Shown one piece after another: positions 31,630-43,376 of a DNA stretch of 64,000 bases. The DNA comes from Lojkania enalia. Lineage: Eukaryota; Ascomycota; Dothideomycetes; Pleosporales. Location: NCBI GenBank assembly GCA_010094045.1, contig ML986626.1, forward strand, positions 62,001 to 126,000, read 5' to 3'. The translations under genes were made by a program, and so were the position numbers. Each line of letters opens with the position of its first letter. Position 1 is the first letter of the stretch. The notes under the pieces were generated by a model. It had not been told where the DNA came from and made no database searches. It was given only the letters and a program-made list of their open reading frames with translations.

Positions 31630-33274
31630 GTTAGTAGTTGGGAGTGTTATTGCGGGCGTTGCAGGAGTGGTTCCCTGCTTCTGTTGTTCTCGAGGACGAT
31701 GTTGAAATATCAATGCCTAGGTTGGAGCTCCGCCGCACCTTCCCGGTGTATCTAGCGGGAGGCGTGGAATTCATGACAACCAATCAATGTTGAGCGCCAT
31801 ACCCACTCTAAAGCCTGCATCACAATGTGTGAATACGCACATCTTACAGCGGTAAGGGCCAACGACACTATCACTGCAATATTCAGCATTACGGGCCCAT
31901 TTCACTATAGGGCTCTGAAGTTCCTAGGGCAAGGAGTTCACCTAGATTTTTTAACTCTTCATCATGTATCCAAGATAACTTCTGCGTCATGTCTCAAAGC
32001 AACTTTAGTCAAACTCGAGAAAAACATCTTTGTGGCAAAGTCTACGGGCTAGTCAAGTGAATAAGGTGTAGTTTAAAAATCTCCGACTCTCGTTCTACAG
32101 TGAGTCGGAATAAAATCTATTGTGGGAGGCGAATCTTGTCTCGGAGAGAGATATGAGGAACTGAATTGCTTTGATTGAGGATGGCCAGCAGGCCATATTT
32201 ATGTACATAGAAAAAGGGGTATATCAGCTGATATCCGGCGTGAATTTATATCGTACGACGGCACCCGATACAACTCTACAGACTTGCCAAAAAAACCCCA
32301 TTACAAAATCTATGCAACGTTTCTACTAATATGGAAAGCGCCCTTCTACCAAAACTATGCTCATATACGTTATTTCTATTCCTATTTCAATTTCTATTTC
32401 TATCCCCATTCTGTTCCTGTTTCTATTTATATTCCGTTCCTATTTCTATTTCTATCTCTTTTCTAGAGTCGCTAAGAACACGCTTAGAGGTCGTGGTTTC
32501 CTTGTGCTTCAACGGCAGTCGCCACTGCCTCCAACTTCCTTTCCACGCACTAGGCATGCCATGACAACTCTCAACAGCCTTGAAAATGTATCAACTTGTT
32601 ACAGAAAAACGGTGCCATGACCACAATGGACAAGCCTTTCCACAGTCGTAATTTCTGGTACAACTCGGTGTTTAGCCCGACCAAGCGAAGGCTGCATAGG
32701 CTTCGCCGGCTTGCTCTATTTGTCTTATCCTATTTTGTTCTTCAAATTGGTTTGATATTCCACCTCATGACTTAAGCATTTGATTCGCCTCTATCTTTTT
32801 ACTACATAACATATTCCTCGCGGCACGTGGGTTCTTATGCACTCTCGGTCGACCGCACGCAAACTACCGCGGTCTACCATGTGACCAGAGCCGATATTAA
32901 TGCCTCCGTCTCGGTCTGTTTGATTAGACCACCTATCAGCCCAATCTGTCTCAGTTTGGTACCAAATTGTTACACCACTTGCTCTTTCCTCCTTTCCGAA
33001 ATCTCTCGGAGCCTTGTCGACCCCACCAATAATACTATCTCACTTCCCCCTCATAGCCCTCATCCGCCGCCAACCAGAAGGCAATACCAACTTCACTAAC
33101 ATATCTATCCATCTTTCACTGCGAAACATCATACACAGCATACATTCTTTACTACCTCATCTTACGAGAGAGAAAGAGTAATCCCGCAGACAGTCTTGAT
33201 TTCACCAAACCGCACCTAACCATTTTACCAATATTGCGACGGGAGGTCATGCATTTCCTCACCTCTAACGAGCT
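31630..33274. other. AT-rich, low-complexity spacer
   Basis: No supported gene in about 1.6 kb. The 32284-32620 stretch holds overlapping frames that come from the TTTCTA-rich repeat at 32371. From 31720 to 32270 the sequence has features seen in old retroelement or LTR relics, but no paired terminal repeats were found. Confidence 0.4.
32371..32464 (+). repeat. TTTCTA-like imperfect hexanucleotide repeat
   Basis: The sequence cycles through variants of TTTCTA, CCTATT, TTTCTG and similar hexamers for about 94 bp, on the pyrimidine-rich plus strand. It is a degenerate microsatellite. Confidence 0.8.
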
Positions 33275-33750
33275 TTACTTTATGATTCGCTTGCAAACCA
33301 CCAAAGTCCTCCAAGCACTCTTCAGCCATGTCATCGTCCCTACTGAGTATTTTCCAAACCAGGCCACGTTAATGTCGACTTCCTAGTGGCTGGCCCACTC
33401 GAGCTCGCTTCTCGCAAGAAGTTCTCATACGACATCATAGTTCCAAAATCAAAGAAGACCTCAATGCAACCCACTGTGGATGCGGTTCATTGACACCAGA
33501 CGTGATGTATTTTGTCACATGTTTCTACTATCCTATTATAGTTGGTCTATTTTCAGGCCTATATATTCTCGCCATTGCTAGCTTCTAGCGAAGCAGGCCA
33601 CTTACCCTCCTTCAATACATCAATATTTGCCTCAGCAATTGATGCTCCCTGATACGCGACATATCTCGCAATCCCAGTACCTAGGCGTGAAACGGAGTTT
33701 TCGACTCAAGTAGATGCCAAGGTTTGAGAGAAGACCGAAGTGTTTAAATG
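33275..33750 (-). pseudogene. Decayed gene remnant, family unknown
   Basis: Reading the minus strand, a coding-like segment at about 33559-33750 gives SRLGTGIARYVAYQGASIAE and continues ANIDVLKEG before a GTAAGT donor. A TGA stop sits at about 33706-33708 within the frame. After a CAG acceptor at about 33489, a second segment gives FFDFGTMM in one frame and, in the next frame, ELEWASH, then EVDINVAWFGKYSVGTMTWL and KSAWRTLVV down to a stop at 33275. Several internal TGA/TAG codons and a probable frameshift break the second part. The residue patterns look protein-like, but I cannot name the family. Stops of the CGA-to-TGA and CAG-to-TAG kind fit C-to-T decay. The exon limits are approximate. 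Confidence 0.35.
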
Positions 33751-34318
33751 GTGGAATTTCAATTGAACTATGCAAGAATAGGAAAGATGATTGGAAGCAG
33801 GATTAAACCCCTGAGATTGATGCTTGATCCGTAGGGGCTATGGATTCTAGTTGAATATTTGGATGCGGTGAACCGTGATGGTAGCATAGTCTTCTTAACT
33901 AATTAATGATACAAAGGAAATACTGAAGATTTCCGGGCTTAATAGGAGGATCTTGGATAGGAACATCACGACAAGTCAGCAGTGTAAGTCCTCTTTTCAT
34001 CCTAAATTTTGTTGGCGTAGAAGTGTTAACGGTTAGTAGTATACGAATACTTCGTCGGATCTTCGGCCTTCAATTCGGCGCACTTTGGTGAACGGCTCAA
34101 GGACAGGCGTTTTGCGTCGCGATTGCGAGACTGCGCGCCTGTTTGGATCCACTTCATCACGAAGCGGATGATTGAGTGTTACCTAGAATACCGACCCCAT
34201 AATGAAAACTATAAGTCAATGGCAAAGTTTTCCATAACGAACTGACGGCCAGGAGCAACTTCCGATCGAGGAATGGTATAGAATAGTGCGAGCTAAGATC
34301 CGAGATCCAGTATTTACG

Positions 34319-34495
34319 ATGTTCACTCCGGCAGCCTTGACTTACTATGAGAAACGCCGAGCTTATCTTAGAGACGTCGAAGAGCACCGACGCCACGAAC
34401 TCCTCATGAGCGTCCTCCCAGTGGACAAAGAAGGGTGTCGTGTGGATCTACCAGAGCCAAACCTCCTGAACGCAATGGAAAATGGACAATCCTAA
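34319..34495 (+). CDS. Short unverified frame (58 aa)
   Basis: A 58-codon frame from an ATG encodes a charged peptide (MFTPAALTYYEKRRAYLRDV) ending ENGQS. It has no membrane segment or known domain. Its position, 270 bp before a pseudogene, suggests either a leftover exon or chance. Treat it as low-confidence. Confidence 0.2.
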   Translation: MFTPAALTYYEKRRAYLRDVEEHRRHELLMSVLPVDKEGCRVDLPEPNLLNAMENGQS

Positions 34496-34764
34496 GCCAC
34501 CCAAGATAAAAACACCCCTGAGCCCATCATCTTAAATGTCGAAACGAATAATATTTTTTTTCCAACTCATCATCCCGCCAAACGTCCATTGACGGCAATT
34601 CCGACAACTTACCGACAGCGCCAACCTCAGTCATATCCAGCTCAATCTCAACACCAATCAACACCACGCCACTGCCACGCCACTTCATACCCCTTTACCT
34701 CAAAGCTCTTCCTAGCGAACTGCCACCGAATCAAATCTATCATTCCCAACCACCACAATCCAAC

Positions 34765-35133
34765 ATGTCTGTCGAAGCTAAACTTGTTCGTCCCGCACGC
34801 CGGACACTCTTCCATCCAGACACAGGGGCACTCTACGTTGCTAGCGAACCCCGTGAGAAGAAGTTTGAGATAAATTTGGTGGTTAGTGAGACTCCAGATG
34901 AAGTGTTAGTCAAGTGAGCGAAGGAGATGTGGTGGTTAATCTGGGATAGATAGCATCGTGTGAATTGGGTAGGCATGTGGAGGAGCAAGATGAGGGAGGA
35001 TGAGGAGAAGGGAAAGTAGAAGGGGTAGGCGGAGGAATATGAGAAGGTGGCGAAGATTGCGCAAGAGTAGGCGCAGATATCATCAGTTCTATTTTTAGGC
35101 GCGGTGGGTCTCCTGGTTTTATCGCCTTTATAA
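34765..35133 (+). pseudogene. Stop-riddled single-exon gene remnant with C-terminal membrane segment
   Basis: A 123-codon frame starts with ATG in a good context (CCAACATG) and reads MSVEAKLVRPARRTLFHPDT, then ALYVASEPREKKFEINLVV. The frame is stopped by TGA at 34915, then TAG at four further sites (34951, 35017, 35023, 35068), yet remains open and protein-like after each stop: WLIWDR, an MWRSKMREDEEKGK helix, AEEYEKVAKIAQE and a membrane segment SVLFLGAVGLLVLSPL before a TAA. No frameshift is needed. Each stop can arise from CAG or CGA by C-to-T change. I do not recognise the family. It might instead be a short 50-residue ORF followed by chance similarity, but the continuity argues against that. 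Confidence 0.5.
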
Positions 35134-35286
35134 TATATTACTCGAATTCATGCGCTAGGAAGCTATTGCTTCCACGGGTATTCCTAAACTTGTGCTACTC
35201 ACGCGCTTCATGGTATACGGAGTCTATCGTGCAAATAGTAAAATGCCGCCAATTAACCTCCAGCTTTTAAGGTTAAAGTGCTTCCT

Positions 35287-36018
35287 TTACAACATTGTCC
35301 TTGCAAAGTGCAATCCAGCAGCCCAATGCCACAACCTCGCATCCACCAGCTTCCCTTCCTCACTATACTTTGTTAACCGCTCATACAGCTCATCCAGCGG
35401 CACGACCACCCTCTCAATGAACTCTCCATCATCCAGCGCCTGTTCTGGCTCCTTATCGCCCTCATTCAATTTAACTTCCACCGTCGCCAACTGCATATTC
35501 GCCGTGCTCATACCCGGATCACTGACAATTGTCGGGCTAATGAAAGCCAGTTTCCCCTTAAACCCCGTCTCCTCATGTAACTCCCGTAGACTCGCGTCAC
35601 TCGGCGTCTCCTTCTCGTCAACCAAGCCCGCGGGGAACTCAACGCACACCGCATCGACTGGTGGCCGGTATTGTAAGATGACGATTGTGGAAGGTGGACG
35701 GCTTGGGTGTCGGATGACAGTGCTGATGGCGACGGCGTCAACGCCGGATGACCCACGTGTCTTTCGCGAGGCAGCTTCCCAGATACGGGATTTACCAGTT
35801 TGGTCGGACCAAGTGATTTTCTGGAATTCTATCCATTTTGCTTCGGAGGGAGGGAGCGTGTCGACGGCGGTTACTTTGGGTGAGTTCGGCATGTTGTAGA
35901 CTGGGAGGTTGAGGGATTGGTAGGAGTGAAAGGCGCGGGGTCGGCAGTACGATTTAGGGGGTTGACGTGAGATATGGCGGAATTGTTGGCTGAGGAGGGT
36001 ATGCTGATGTTTATTCAT
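35287..36018 (-). CDS. NUDIX hydrolase, ADP-ribose pyrophosphatase type (YSA1/NUDT5-like)
   Basis: The frame has 243 residues from the ATG at 36018. A TTG-initiated extension of 13 residues exists upstream but is not needed. The NUDIX box GLVDEKETPSDASLRELHEETGF spans about residues 131-153 and matches Gx5Ex7REUxEExGU in full. The domain also has ILQYRPPVDAVCVEFPAG before it and SDPGMSTANMQLATVEV after it, the pattern of ADP-ribose/ADP-sugar pyrophosphatases. Residues 1-42 are rich in Arg, Ser, His and aromatic residues and free of acids, which might be a mitochondrial presequence; an internal Met (MPNSPKVTAVD) would give a cytosolic form. The protein likely splits ADP-ribose to AMP and ribose 5-phosphate. 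Confidence 0.92.
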   Translation of the reverse strand: MNKHQHTLLSQQFRHISRQPPKSYCRPRAFHSYQSLNLPVYNMPNSPKVTAVDTLPPSEAKWIEFQKITWSDQTGKSRIWEAASRKTRGSSGVDAVAISTVIRHPSRPPSTIVILQYRPPVDAVCVEFPAGLVDEKETPSDASLRELHEETGFKGKLAFISPTIVSDPGMSTANMQLATVEVKLNEGDKEPEQALDDGEFIERVVVPLDELYERLTKYSEEGKLVDARLWHWAAGLHFARTML

Positions 36019-37129
36019 GGAGGCGTAGCCAGGAATGATGTAATTGGGTGGTAGCAAGTGGGAGCCAGCTGTACCAGTGATGCTTGTTCAGGGAGCTTGG
36101 GCCAGGTCTGCCCCGCTGCGCGTCATTCACAGTCTATCCTTCAAGATCCACCCCACATTTAATAGGCGCAATACAATCATTAGAGAGTTCGTACTACAAA
36201 AAACCAGTCATACAAAGTTTTTTTTTTAGTGATACTTAAGATGCTATCGTATGGACTCGAGGCTTCAAATTCCTGAAGGCCCAACCTATAGAACTATGGC
36301 AAATACTTCCATTTTTTTATTTCCTCCATTAAGTCTCATTCATTCTTTTCTTGCAAGAATGAAACATAAAAGGTCCATAAGGTCGAATAATCTATGTACT
36401 AGACGCCGAAGCGAGTAACGGGACTCGCTTGAACCGCTCCGCCGACTCGATCAAAGGGTTGCTCGATTCAGACTTTCAGCTCATTTCCGTATAATTTCTT
36501 ACATTGTAGTAGTCGAATCAAGGTACGACATTCCTCGTTATACAGGGCATCCAGTCCATCACTCTGGTGCCACATCACCAACCGAGAACGTAGCAACGAC
36601 ACGTAGACACGTAATAGCCTTAGGCTTGCGAACGACCTGATACGGCGCCTAGCGTCTCCATTAACTGTTCATTCAGCAATTAATTTACAGACTTCGAATA
36701 ACAGAGACGCATTAAAGCTAACAGTTGAATTCTCTCTCAATCTTGTTATAGTCCTCATCTGGGCCGCACTTGCTCTACGTTCACTTAAGCGTACGCACGA
36801 GCCCTGGAATACTCACTTATTCAACGAGACAATACTCGCTGGCGCAGAATTTATAACAGCATGTAGGTGTGTTACCTGCGCAACTTAAGGCCCTGACCAC
36901 TGGGAAACGTCAAAACGCATATTCAAACAGTAAATTCGGACTCATCTAGCTGATGTAAAATGATATTCGTAGCTATCAACGAAGATATACAGTGCGCCCT
37001 TGTGTATCACTTAATCATGAATATGTGCCCCAATAATCCTAAGTCGATAGTGTGCGTCTCATTGACCCAACCAATCGAAAGAAACCCCCTTACGTGCGAA
37101 GACGAGGAAAATGATGCCCCATGCTACCA
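36019..37129. other. Intergenic region
   Basis: About 1.1 kb without a recognisable gene. It holds the NUDIX promoter (left) and the histidine-kinase 3' end (right). The middle is AT-rich with no extended frames. Confidence 0.45.
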
Positions 37130-40100
37130 TTAATAGTCTATCGTAGAGGATTTCTTGGGCCCGTTGAGTGGACTAGAACCAGAGATAGATCCTGACCCGA
37201 CTGTTTCCAAAGTGATCTCCGTGTTAGTGGACAGGTCTGTCCCAAAAGATGACACGGACTTTCCTGAAGCACGCCGTGACATGATCGTATTTACTTTACG
37301 AATCAGATCATAGCACTTGGGCAAGAGTTCGTTGATACGGAATGGTTTTGTGACAACATCATCCTTAGAGGCTCCTATTAGCTTGCACGAGTCTCTCATG
37401 TGGATCAGGAAACTCACCATTCCAGTCTCTATGGCATGAACAGTCTGTTCTCTTCTCGCATTCCCTGTACACGCGATGACGGGCACATGTTCGACCAGTT
37501 CGCCAGTCTGCTGCATCTCGCGAATGCGACGGACGCACGTCAGCCCATTCATGACGGGCATCTCTAGATCCAACAGAATTACAGATAGGGGTGTCTGCTT
37601 TGCAATTTGTCGACCAACAATTTTCGTACTATTGACATTCATATCGGGTTCGGTACGGAAGAAGGAACTCTTTTCCAGGAATTTCAGGCAGTCGATGCCA
37701 TGGTTTGCTACGTGGACAGTACAGCCCATTTTGCGCAGCTGCACAGCCGTCACCTTCTGGTTGATAAGGTTGTCTTCGACGAGGAGGATATGTAAATCTG
37801 TAGGAAGGGTTGGCGTAGTCAAATTTCCGAAACCTATTGTGGTCGAGGAGATGTCACGCGCTGCGGCCTCTGTGTAAGCAAGCGACGCGGACACGGAGTC
37901 CTTGACAGGCTGAACTCCTGATGGGACTTCATGGTTTGGGATATCCGAAACAAGGTCCTCTTCTAAACAATCAGGCCTGTATTTGCGAACCTTGATGTAG
38001 AACGCAAAAGTACTACCTTGACCCGCGACTGAATGTACACCTATCCGGCCACCTTGAAGTTCAGTCAGTTCCCGGGAGATGAAAAGGCCTAAGCCTGAAC
38101 CTCCATATTTCGAATATGTCTTTGCAGTGGCCTGAGAAAATCTCATAAACAGAGACTTCATTTGCTCCGGTGTAAGACCCTCGCCGGTATCACAAACATC
38201 GAATTGAAGGTAGACATCTTCTCCTTTGCCCCATTCGGGTTGTGATACGATGTCAGGCCGAGGTCCACGTGGTGGTATAAACGAAACGTTGCATGTGCCA
38301 GCCGAAGGAGGCGTTTTAGACGCCCCAAGTACTACGCTGACTTCCTTTGCGCCGTCGGCCCGTCTCGTGAACTTTATGGCATTGGTGAGAAGGTTGATGA
38401 GGATCTAGTAAAGTTGGAGAAGCGCTCAAAAATATTAATTTGGGGCGACTAACCTGTAATAACCGCGAAGTATCAACCATGACAAAATCGATACCAATGG
38501 TGTGGTAAGAGTCTTTGATCTCGAGTTTTGGTGTGATTTTGGCATCGGCCAATTCAGCCTCGTACATCTGGATAGCCTTTTCAACGAGGAGGACTGGACG
38601 ATAGCACTCTGGAGAGATCTGAAGAAGATTCCCCTCCAACTTGGAGAGCGTAAGAATATCGTCGACAATTCTCTTTTGATGTTGCGCGCAAAGCATGATT
38701 GTTTGGACAGAATCCAGAATGGATGACTGAGCATCGTCTGAAAGCATTTCAGGACTCGCTGGCTGAACATATTTACCTCCTGCGGACATAGAAAGAAAAG
38801 AGTCAGCATATCAAACGGATTGGGTAATTTAGATGGAAAGCATATGAAAAAGAGATAACATACCTGAGAAATTCGAGTCAAAAGATGTAATAATGCCATC
38901 GGCCGATTGAATTATAGCAGAAAGAGGGTTGCGCATCTCATGGCATGTCTGTAATCGTTATTATAATCTTCAAAGCCAAGGTTACGATCATCGTTCAAAA
39001 GGGCGTCTCACCATGTCTATGAAGTTCTCACTCTGTTGCCTTATCTCCAAGGCATCCTCTATCCTTGCTTTCTCATTCGAAGTAATGTCTGTTAGAGATA
39101 CCCATTTCAGATAGCCGTCCCCTTCTGGCTCGGACCATGCATATGCAAGAATTGTGCGCCATTGAGAGGATGGACTCGCATCAGCTGCTTGCGGCGGCGG
39201 ATATTGTACCCGATATTGGAAGTTGCGGAACTTTGTCTGCTCAGACGATAGGAAAATAGCAAAGTCTTCTCGCAGCTGTTCGCGATCATTGGGATGAACC
39301 ATTTCCATAGAGCGAGGAGGTAGATCCTCCTGGTGTGTGACGTTGCTGAGCGCTAGGTATGTAGGGTTTACGAACTGTGGAGATCCTGTAGGACCAAAGA
39401 CAGCTATTCCGACTGGTGCGTGCTCAGCGAGCTTGCCAAAGATCCGCTCCTGTTCTTTTGCTTTCTCCCGTTCTTCGAGCAGTTTTCCATGCTCTTCAGG
39501 CACAAGTATAGCTGCTGCTGCCTTAACAAACTGGTCGAAGATTGAGGACAGAAAGCTCCGAAAAGGCCCATCGAAGTGTCGTTGAGGATTTAAACCCAGA
39601 AGTAGTATTCCAACAGGCCCCGGACAGTCGACTCTCCTGATGGGATATATAACAGCAGAGTTACAGGTTGCGCCATGGCCACGCCCCTCAATTCTCACCC
39701 TCAGTAGCTCGGGTAAGGTTCCATCCTTGGACATTAGAGGTACAGGCTTGCTGCTGATCCAGGCTGCGCGAAAGGGCTTCATAAGCGGGTTATCCATGTT
39801 CATGACATCGAGGAATTCTGTAACGAGTGAGTGGCCTTTCTTTAAGCCAACAGTTCCCTCCAGCTTAAGAGAGCTAGGCATAGTGTCTTGGAGCGTAGAA
39901 GTGCCCGTATTCCTAGAATCCAGATCTTCAGGACTGGAGTAAATTGCGCAGAAAGGGAAATCTTGCGGATTTAGATCGAAGACGTCGAGCACTTGCGCCC
40001 AGAAGGTTTCCATATTGTCAGCTTGAGTCATGGGATCCGCCATTTGTTCAGCCATATGTCTTGTCTTGTCCCTTCTGTGGCTTATTACTTTGGATGAGGT

Positions 40101-41084
40101 GTCATAGAACTCCTTCAGCACCCCAAAAATGCAACCGCGGTCATCCATAAGCGGCATGGTATTCCACGAGAAGTAAGCCTCCTCCAGTTCTAAGCCATTT
40201 CGGGCAACTGGATGATAGTGGTCATAATCCCTGTCTGGGATTCCAGTTCGTAGGGTTTTCTTAATGCCTTTATATTTGTATTCCCAGGAATGAGAAGCGC
40301 CCACCGACCCCGACACACCAAGAGCTCTTGGGTGTAAATCTCCTATCAAGATACCGCAAGCTTCATTATAGATCAAGGTAGGATCGTCATGACCGAGGAA
40401 TATTGCCCTTGCTTCTGGATTGGACATGATGAAGAACACATACTGCCGGACAATGAGGCTCCAGCCTTCCATAGGTCCAATAACAGTCTTAGTCCAGTCG
40501 TAGTTTCTGAGGAATTTGATATACTCCGGAGCGTCTGGAATATCGTATCGTGTCCAATCGAGAAGCATGCGTGGCTGTTCGTCAGATGGATCACCAGTAT
40601 GAATGGGTGAAGGCAAGTAAGGCTCCTTATTGCTAGCAGAAATCAATGCGTGCGGTAGAATCAAAGGCTCATCTTCACTTGAGGTTATCCGTATACGTTT
40701 ACGTGGTCTTGTGGTTTCCTCAATGCTTGGTGGACATGAAGGTTCATGTGCTGGCACTGTCTGCAGAATGCCCCATCTCCGACCCACAAAGGAAGCGGTC
40801 CAACTAACGGAAGCGTATGATATGCAATCGGCCTTGCTATCTTTGATTGTTTCCCAGGTAGAAGGATTTGTTGCCCATGAATTGAAAGAAGTTTCGTCAT
40901 TTGAAGACCCGCGAATCCAAGTTGCGAATGATGGGTTGGAGTAAATCAAAGAGGGGTAATCCGATTTCCAGTGGGTTGAATAATGGCAGTCTATAATGAC
41001 TGTCGGGCCTACATGGTAGTCAAAGAACTCTTTGAGCAAGACAATGCTCTCTAAAGGAGGGATCGAGTAGCCATCAACAGACAT
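37130..41084 (-). CDS. Hybrid histidine kinase with PAS domain and receiver domain
   Basis: The five exons (39012-41084, 38864-38948, 38454-38779, 37418-38404, 37130-37363) encode about 1234 residues. The N-terminal half holds PAS-like sensor modules, including a segment LAEHAPVGIAVFGPTGSPQF near residue 560. The H-box TCHEMRNPLSAI puts the phospho-His at about 694. The N-box ILINLLTNAIKFT, G-boxes DTGEGLT and GGSGLGLF follow. The C-terminal receiver has ILLVEDN, LLDLEMPVMNG (phospho-Asp about 1107), ACTGNARR and VVTKPF. The exon 4-5 intron (37364-37417) is 54 nt, a multiple of three without stops, and must be removed to rejoin ETGM to DDVVTKPF. No membrane helix is evident. It likely feeds a YPD1-type phosphorelay. 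Ligand and class within fungal HHKs are not assigned. Confidence 0.9.
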
Positions 41085-42041
41085 GTTGATTAGTCTTCTC
41101 GATTAGATGTAGTACTTCGTAGCCTTCAAATATACAGTGATCGTCGGGAGCTTGATGTGTAAAATTGAAGGTAGGAGATATTCGAGCACAACAAAAGTCT
41201 GGGCTAAAAAGGGCGCTGGAAATCTACCGGAAGGAGTATTCTGGGAAGAGCGTGCTATAATACTCGACACCGGGTTAGACAAGTTGCTGGAAATAAAATG
41301 ACCTGAACAAATTATTCGGACATCACCGCAACGATTCATACTCGGCAACTGTTTCATCTTCAAATTACTGATGGCATCGGCCGTCCTCTATTGTTTCGGG
41401 AACACTGCAGGCGTGGCTTGACGGCTGAACCAGAGATCGGTCGCGGCGTGGGCGCCAATAGATCCAAGGCGTTGCACAAGTCTTCCTTTTTTTTTGACCG
41501 AAACGGATCAGGTGCATTGCCGGAGAGAAAGCCACAACACTAACAACGAATCCATAGTTTTGGCACGCAGCCGCCGGGGAACGTCGTTCATAGCCGTACT
41601 AAACATAGCCAAGAGAAAGCTATTGGGGGTGGTGTCATCCTTGTCGAGTCGGCGTGTCGCGGCCTGCTTCGTATATTCGTTCGGGATACTATGCACACAT
41701 AGGCCATGTGCAGGCTGACAGGAAAAGCAACAAAATCTCTCTTTCGTCGACTTTCTCTTCCCGATTCATCTTCTTGCATCAAGTAGAACCCGACCATCTG
41801 GATAACAAAAGGTCACGCCCCAGTACGGCGGGTCCATGACGGAGCACTATCAGTTGACCACTTGCTATCAAAATGCTCCCATGGAAATTTTAGGAAGTAC
41901 ATTCGCAATCTCTTTCCTAGATATTACGTACTTGAAACAAAGATTAGTGCATGGCGTCCCCAAGCATTAGTAATTACCTTCACATATTGCAGATACAATA
42001 CATATGGTAGTCCAAGAATATTGTCCATTGAAAGCACATCA
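41085..42041. other. Intergenic region between kinase and oxidase genes
   Basis: No supported gene. It holds the kinase promoter and the 3' end of the FMN-oxidase gene; overlapping frames at 41494-41839 lie on both strands and show no domains. A T10 run lies near 41489. Confidence 0.45.
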
Positions 42042-43376
42042 TTACAATTTAGCTGGCTGTTGGAGTATTCTCAAGTCATGGCGACTGAGTTCTACAAGAG
42101 TCTTCTTTCCAAGGTTCGCCAAAGAGTTATCAGTGTCTGCCAAAAGGCAGTTAAGGACATGCTTCACACCATTTTCGCCACCCATTGCAAGCCCATAGAC
42201 AAATGGGCGGCCAATTAAGACAGCCTTTGCTCCCAAGGCAATCGCTTTTAGTACGTCGCTTCCCGTGCGTATCCCACTATCGAAAAGTAGGGTGAGACCC
42301 GACTCCTTGACCTTGCCGTCGGCGCCAATCTCCGCTAGAGCGTCAAGAGACCCAATAGCCCCGTTTAGCTGACGGCCGCCATGATTGGATACAATAATAC
42401 CATCCATCCCATAGTCGATTGCTCGATGCGCGTCCTCAACAGTCTGAATGCCCTTGAGCACGATCGGACCGTCCCAATGCCTACGGAGGCTTTCGAGGTG
42501 GCCCCATTCTCGGTATGTCCCGGAAGAGACAAGATCGATGAATAGCTTGGCTTTTCGCATAGTGGCAGCATTGGCTAAGACATTTACTACACCAGAGAGT
42601 GTGCCGGGCCTTTTGAGGATTTGCCAAATGTCTGCAAGTTTTTCGCCAGTACTTCTGTTGTCCGCTGCTAGTGTCTTTTCGTATAATTTCTTGAACACTG
42701 GGTCAGAAAAGCCAACTTGACAACCTTGACCATGAATGAATGGCAGATATGACTCGTCAAGGTCATTTGGGCGCCAGCCAATTATGAAAGTATCCAGTGT
42801 AACGACGAGTACTTTGTAGCCTGCCACTTTGGCACGGCTCAGTAAGCTGGCCGTAAACTCTTCTGCTTGGGGTTTCGGCCAATACAACTGGAACCAACGG
42901 TCTCCTTCACCATTGGCCTTCGCAACTTGCTCGATTGATCGTGTGGCTGCAGTGGACAAAATCATTGGGACTTTAACAGACGCACAAGCTCGTGCAGTGG
43001 CTTCCTCAGCGTCTGCATGCGCGATTTCCTGGACGCCAATTGATGCAACGAGTAACGGGTGCTTGTATCGGTGACCAAAAAGTTCCACGGACATGTCGCG
43101 TTTTGTTGCTTGAACTAGCATCCATGGGCGGAGGCGGTAGCGATCAAAGGCAGACAGATTGGCTGTATAAGTGGACTCGCTGCTAGCAGATCCGTATATG
43201 TAAAGAAAATTTGGCAGAGGAATAGACTTTCGTGCTTGGTCTTCCCATTCTGAAGGCTTGGTGGAAAACTTCGGTTTTCGTAGGCTTGAGTAGATGTCAC
43301 GCTGATATTGGACGAACGCTTCTGAATCCGGCTCAACCTGCTGCAAGGTTTTCGTGTTCGCATTGCTACTAGCCAT
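42042..43376 (-). CDS. FMN-dependent 2-hydroxyacid dehydrogenase/oxidase
   Basis: A single-exon frame of 444 residues starts at the ATG at 43376 (MASSNANTKTL). An in-frame GTG extension of about 32 residues lies upstream. The FMN-binding barrel is complete: SIPLPNFLYIYGSASSESTY, HPLLVASIGVQEIAHADAE, PMILSTAATRSIEQVAKA, LVVTLDTFIIGWRPND, PIVLKGIQTVEDAHRAIDYG and DSGIRTGSDVLKAIALGAKAVLIGRP. The catalytic His lies in SNHGGRQLNG at about residue 332. It most resembles lactate 2-monooxygenase/lactate oxidase-like fungal enzymes. There is no cytochrome b2 heme domain, so it is not the mitochondrial flavocytochrome type. Substrate not determined. Confidence 0.92.
   Translation of the reverse strand: MASSNANTKTLQQVEPDSEAFVQYQRDIYSSLRKPKFSTKPSEWEDQARKSIPLPNFLYIYGSASSESTYTANLSAFDRYRLRPWMLVQATKRDMSVELFGHRYKHPLLVASIGVQEIAHADAEEATARACASVKVPMILSTAATRSIEQVAKANGEGDRWFQLYWPKPQAEEFTASLLSRAKVAGYKVLVVTLDTFIIGWRPNDLDESYLPFIHGQGCQVGFSDPVFKKLYEKTLAADNRSTGEKLADIWQILKRPGTLSGVVNVLANAATMRKAKLFIDLVSSGTYREWGHLESLRRHWDGPIVLKGIQTVEDAHRAIDYGMDGIIVSNHGGRQLNGAIGSLDALAEIGADGKVKESGLTLLFDSGIRTGSDVLKAIALGAKAVLIGRPFVYGLAMGGENGVKHVLNCLLADTDNSLANLGKKTLVELSRHDLRILQQPAKL

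Noticed and set aside
35192..35899. Plus-strand 235-codon frame
   Set aside because: Antisense shadow of the NUDIX gene, which has a complete NUDIX box on the minus strand.
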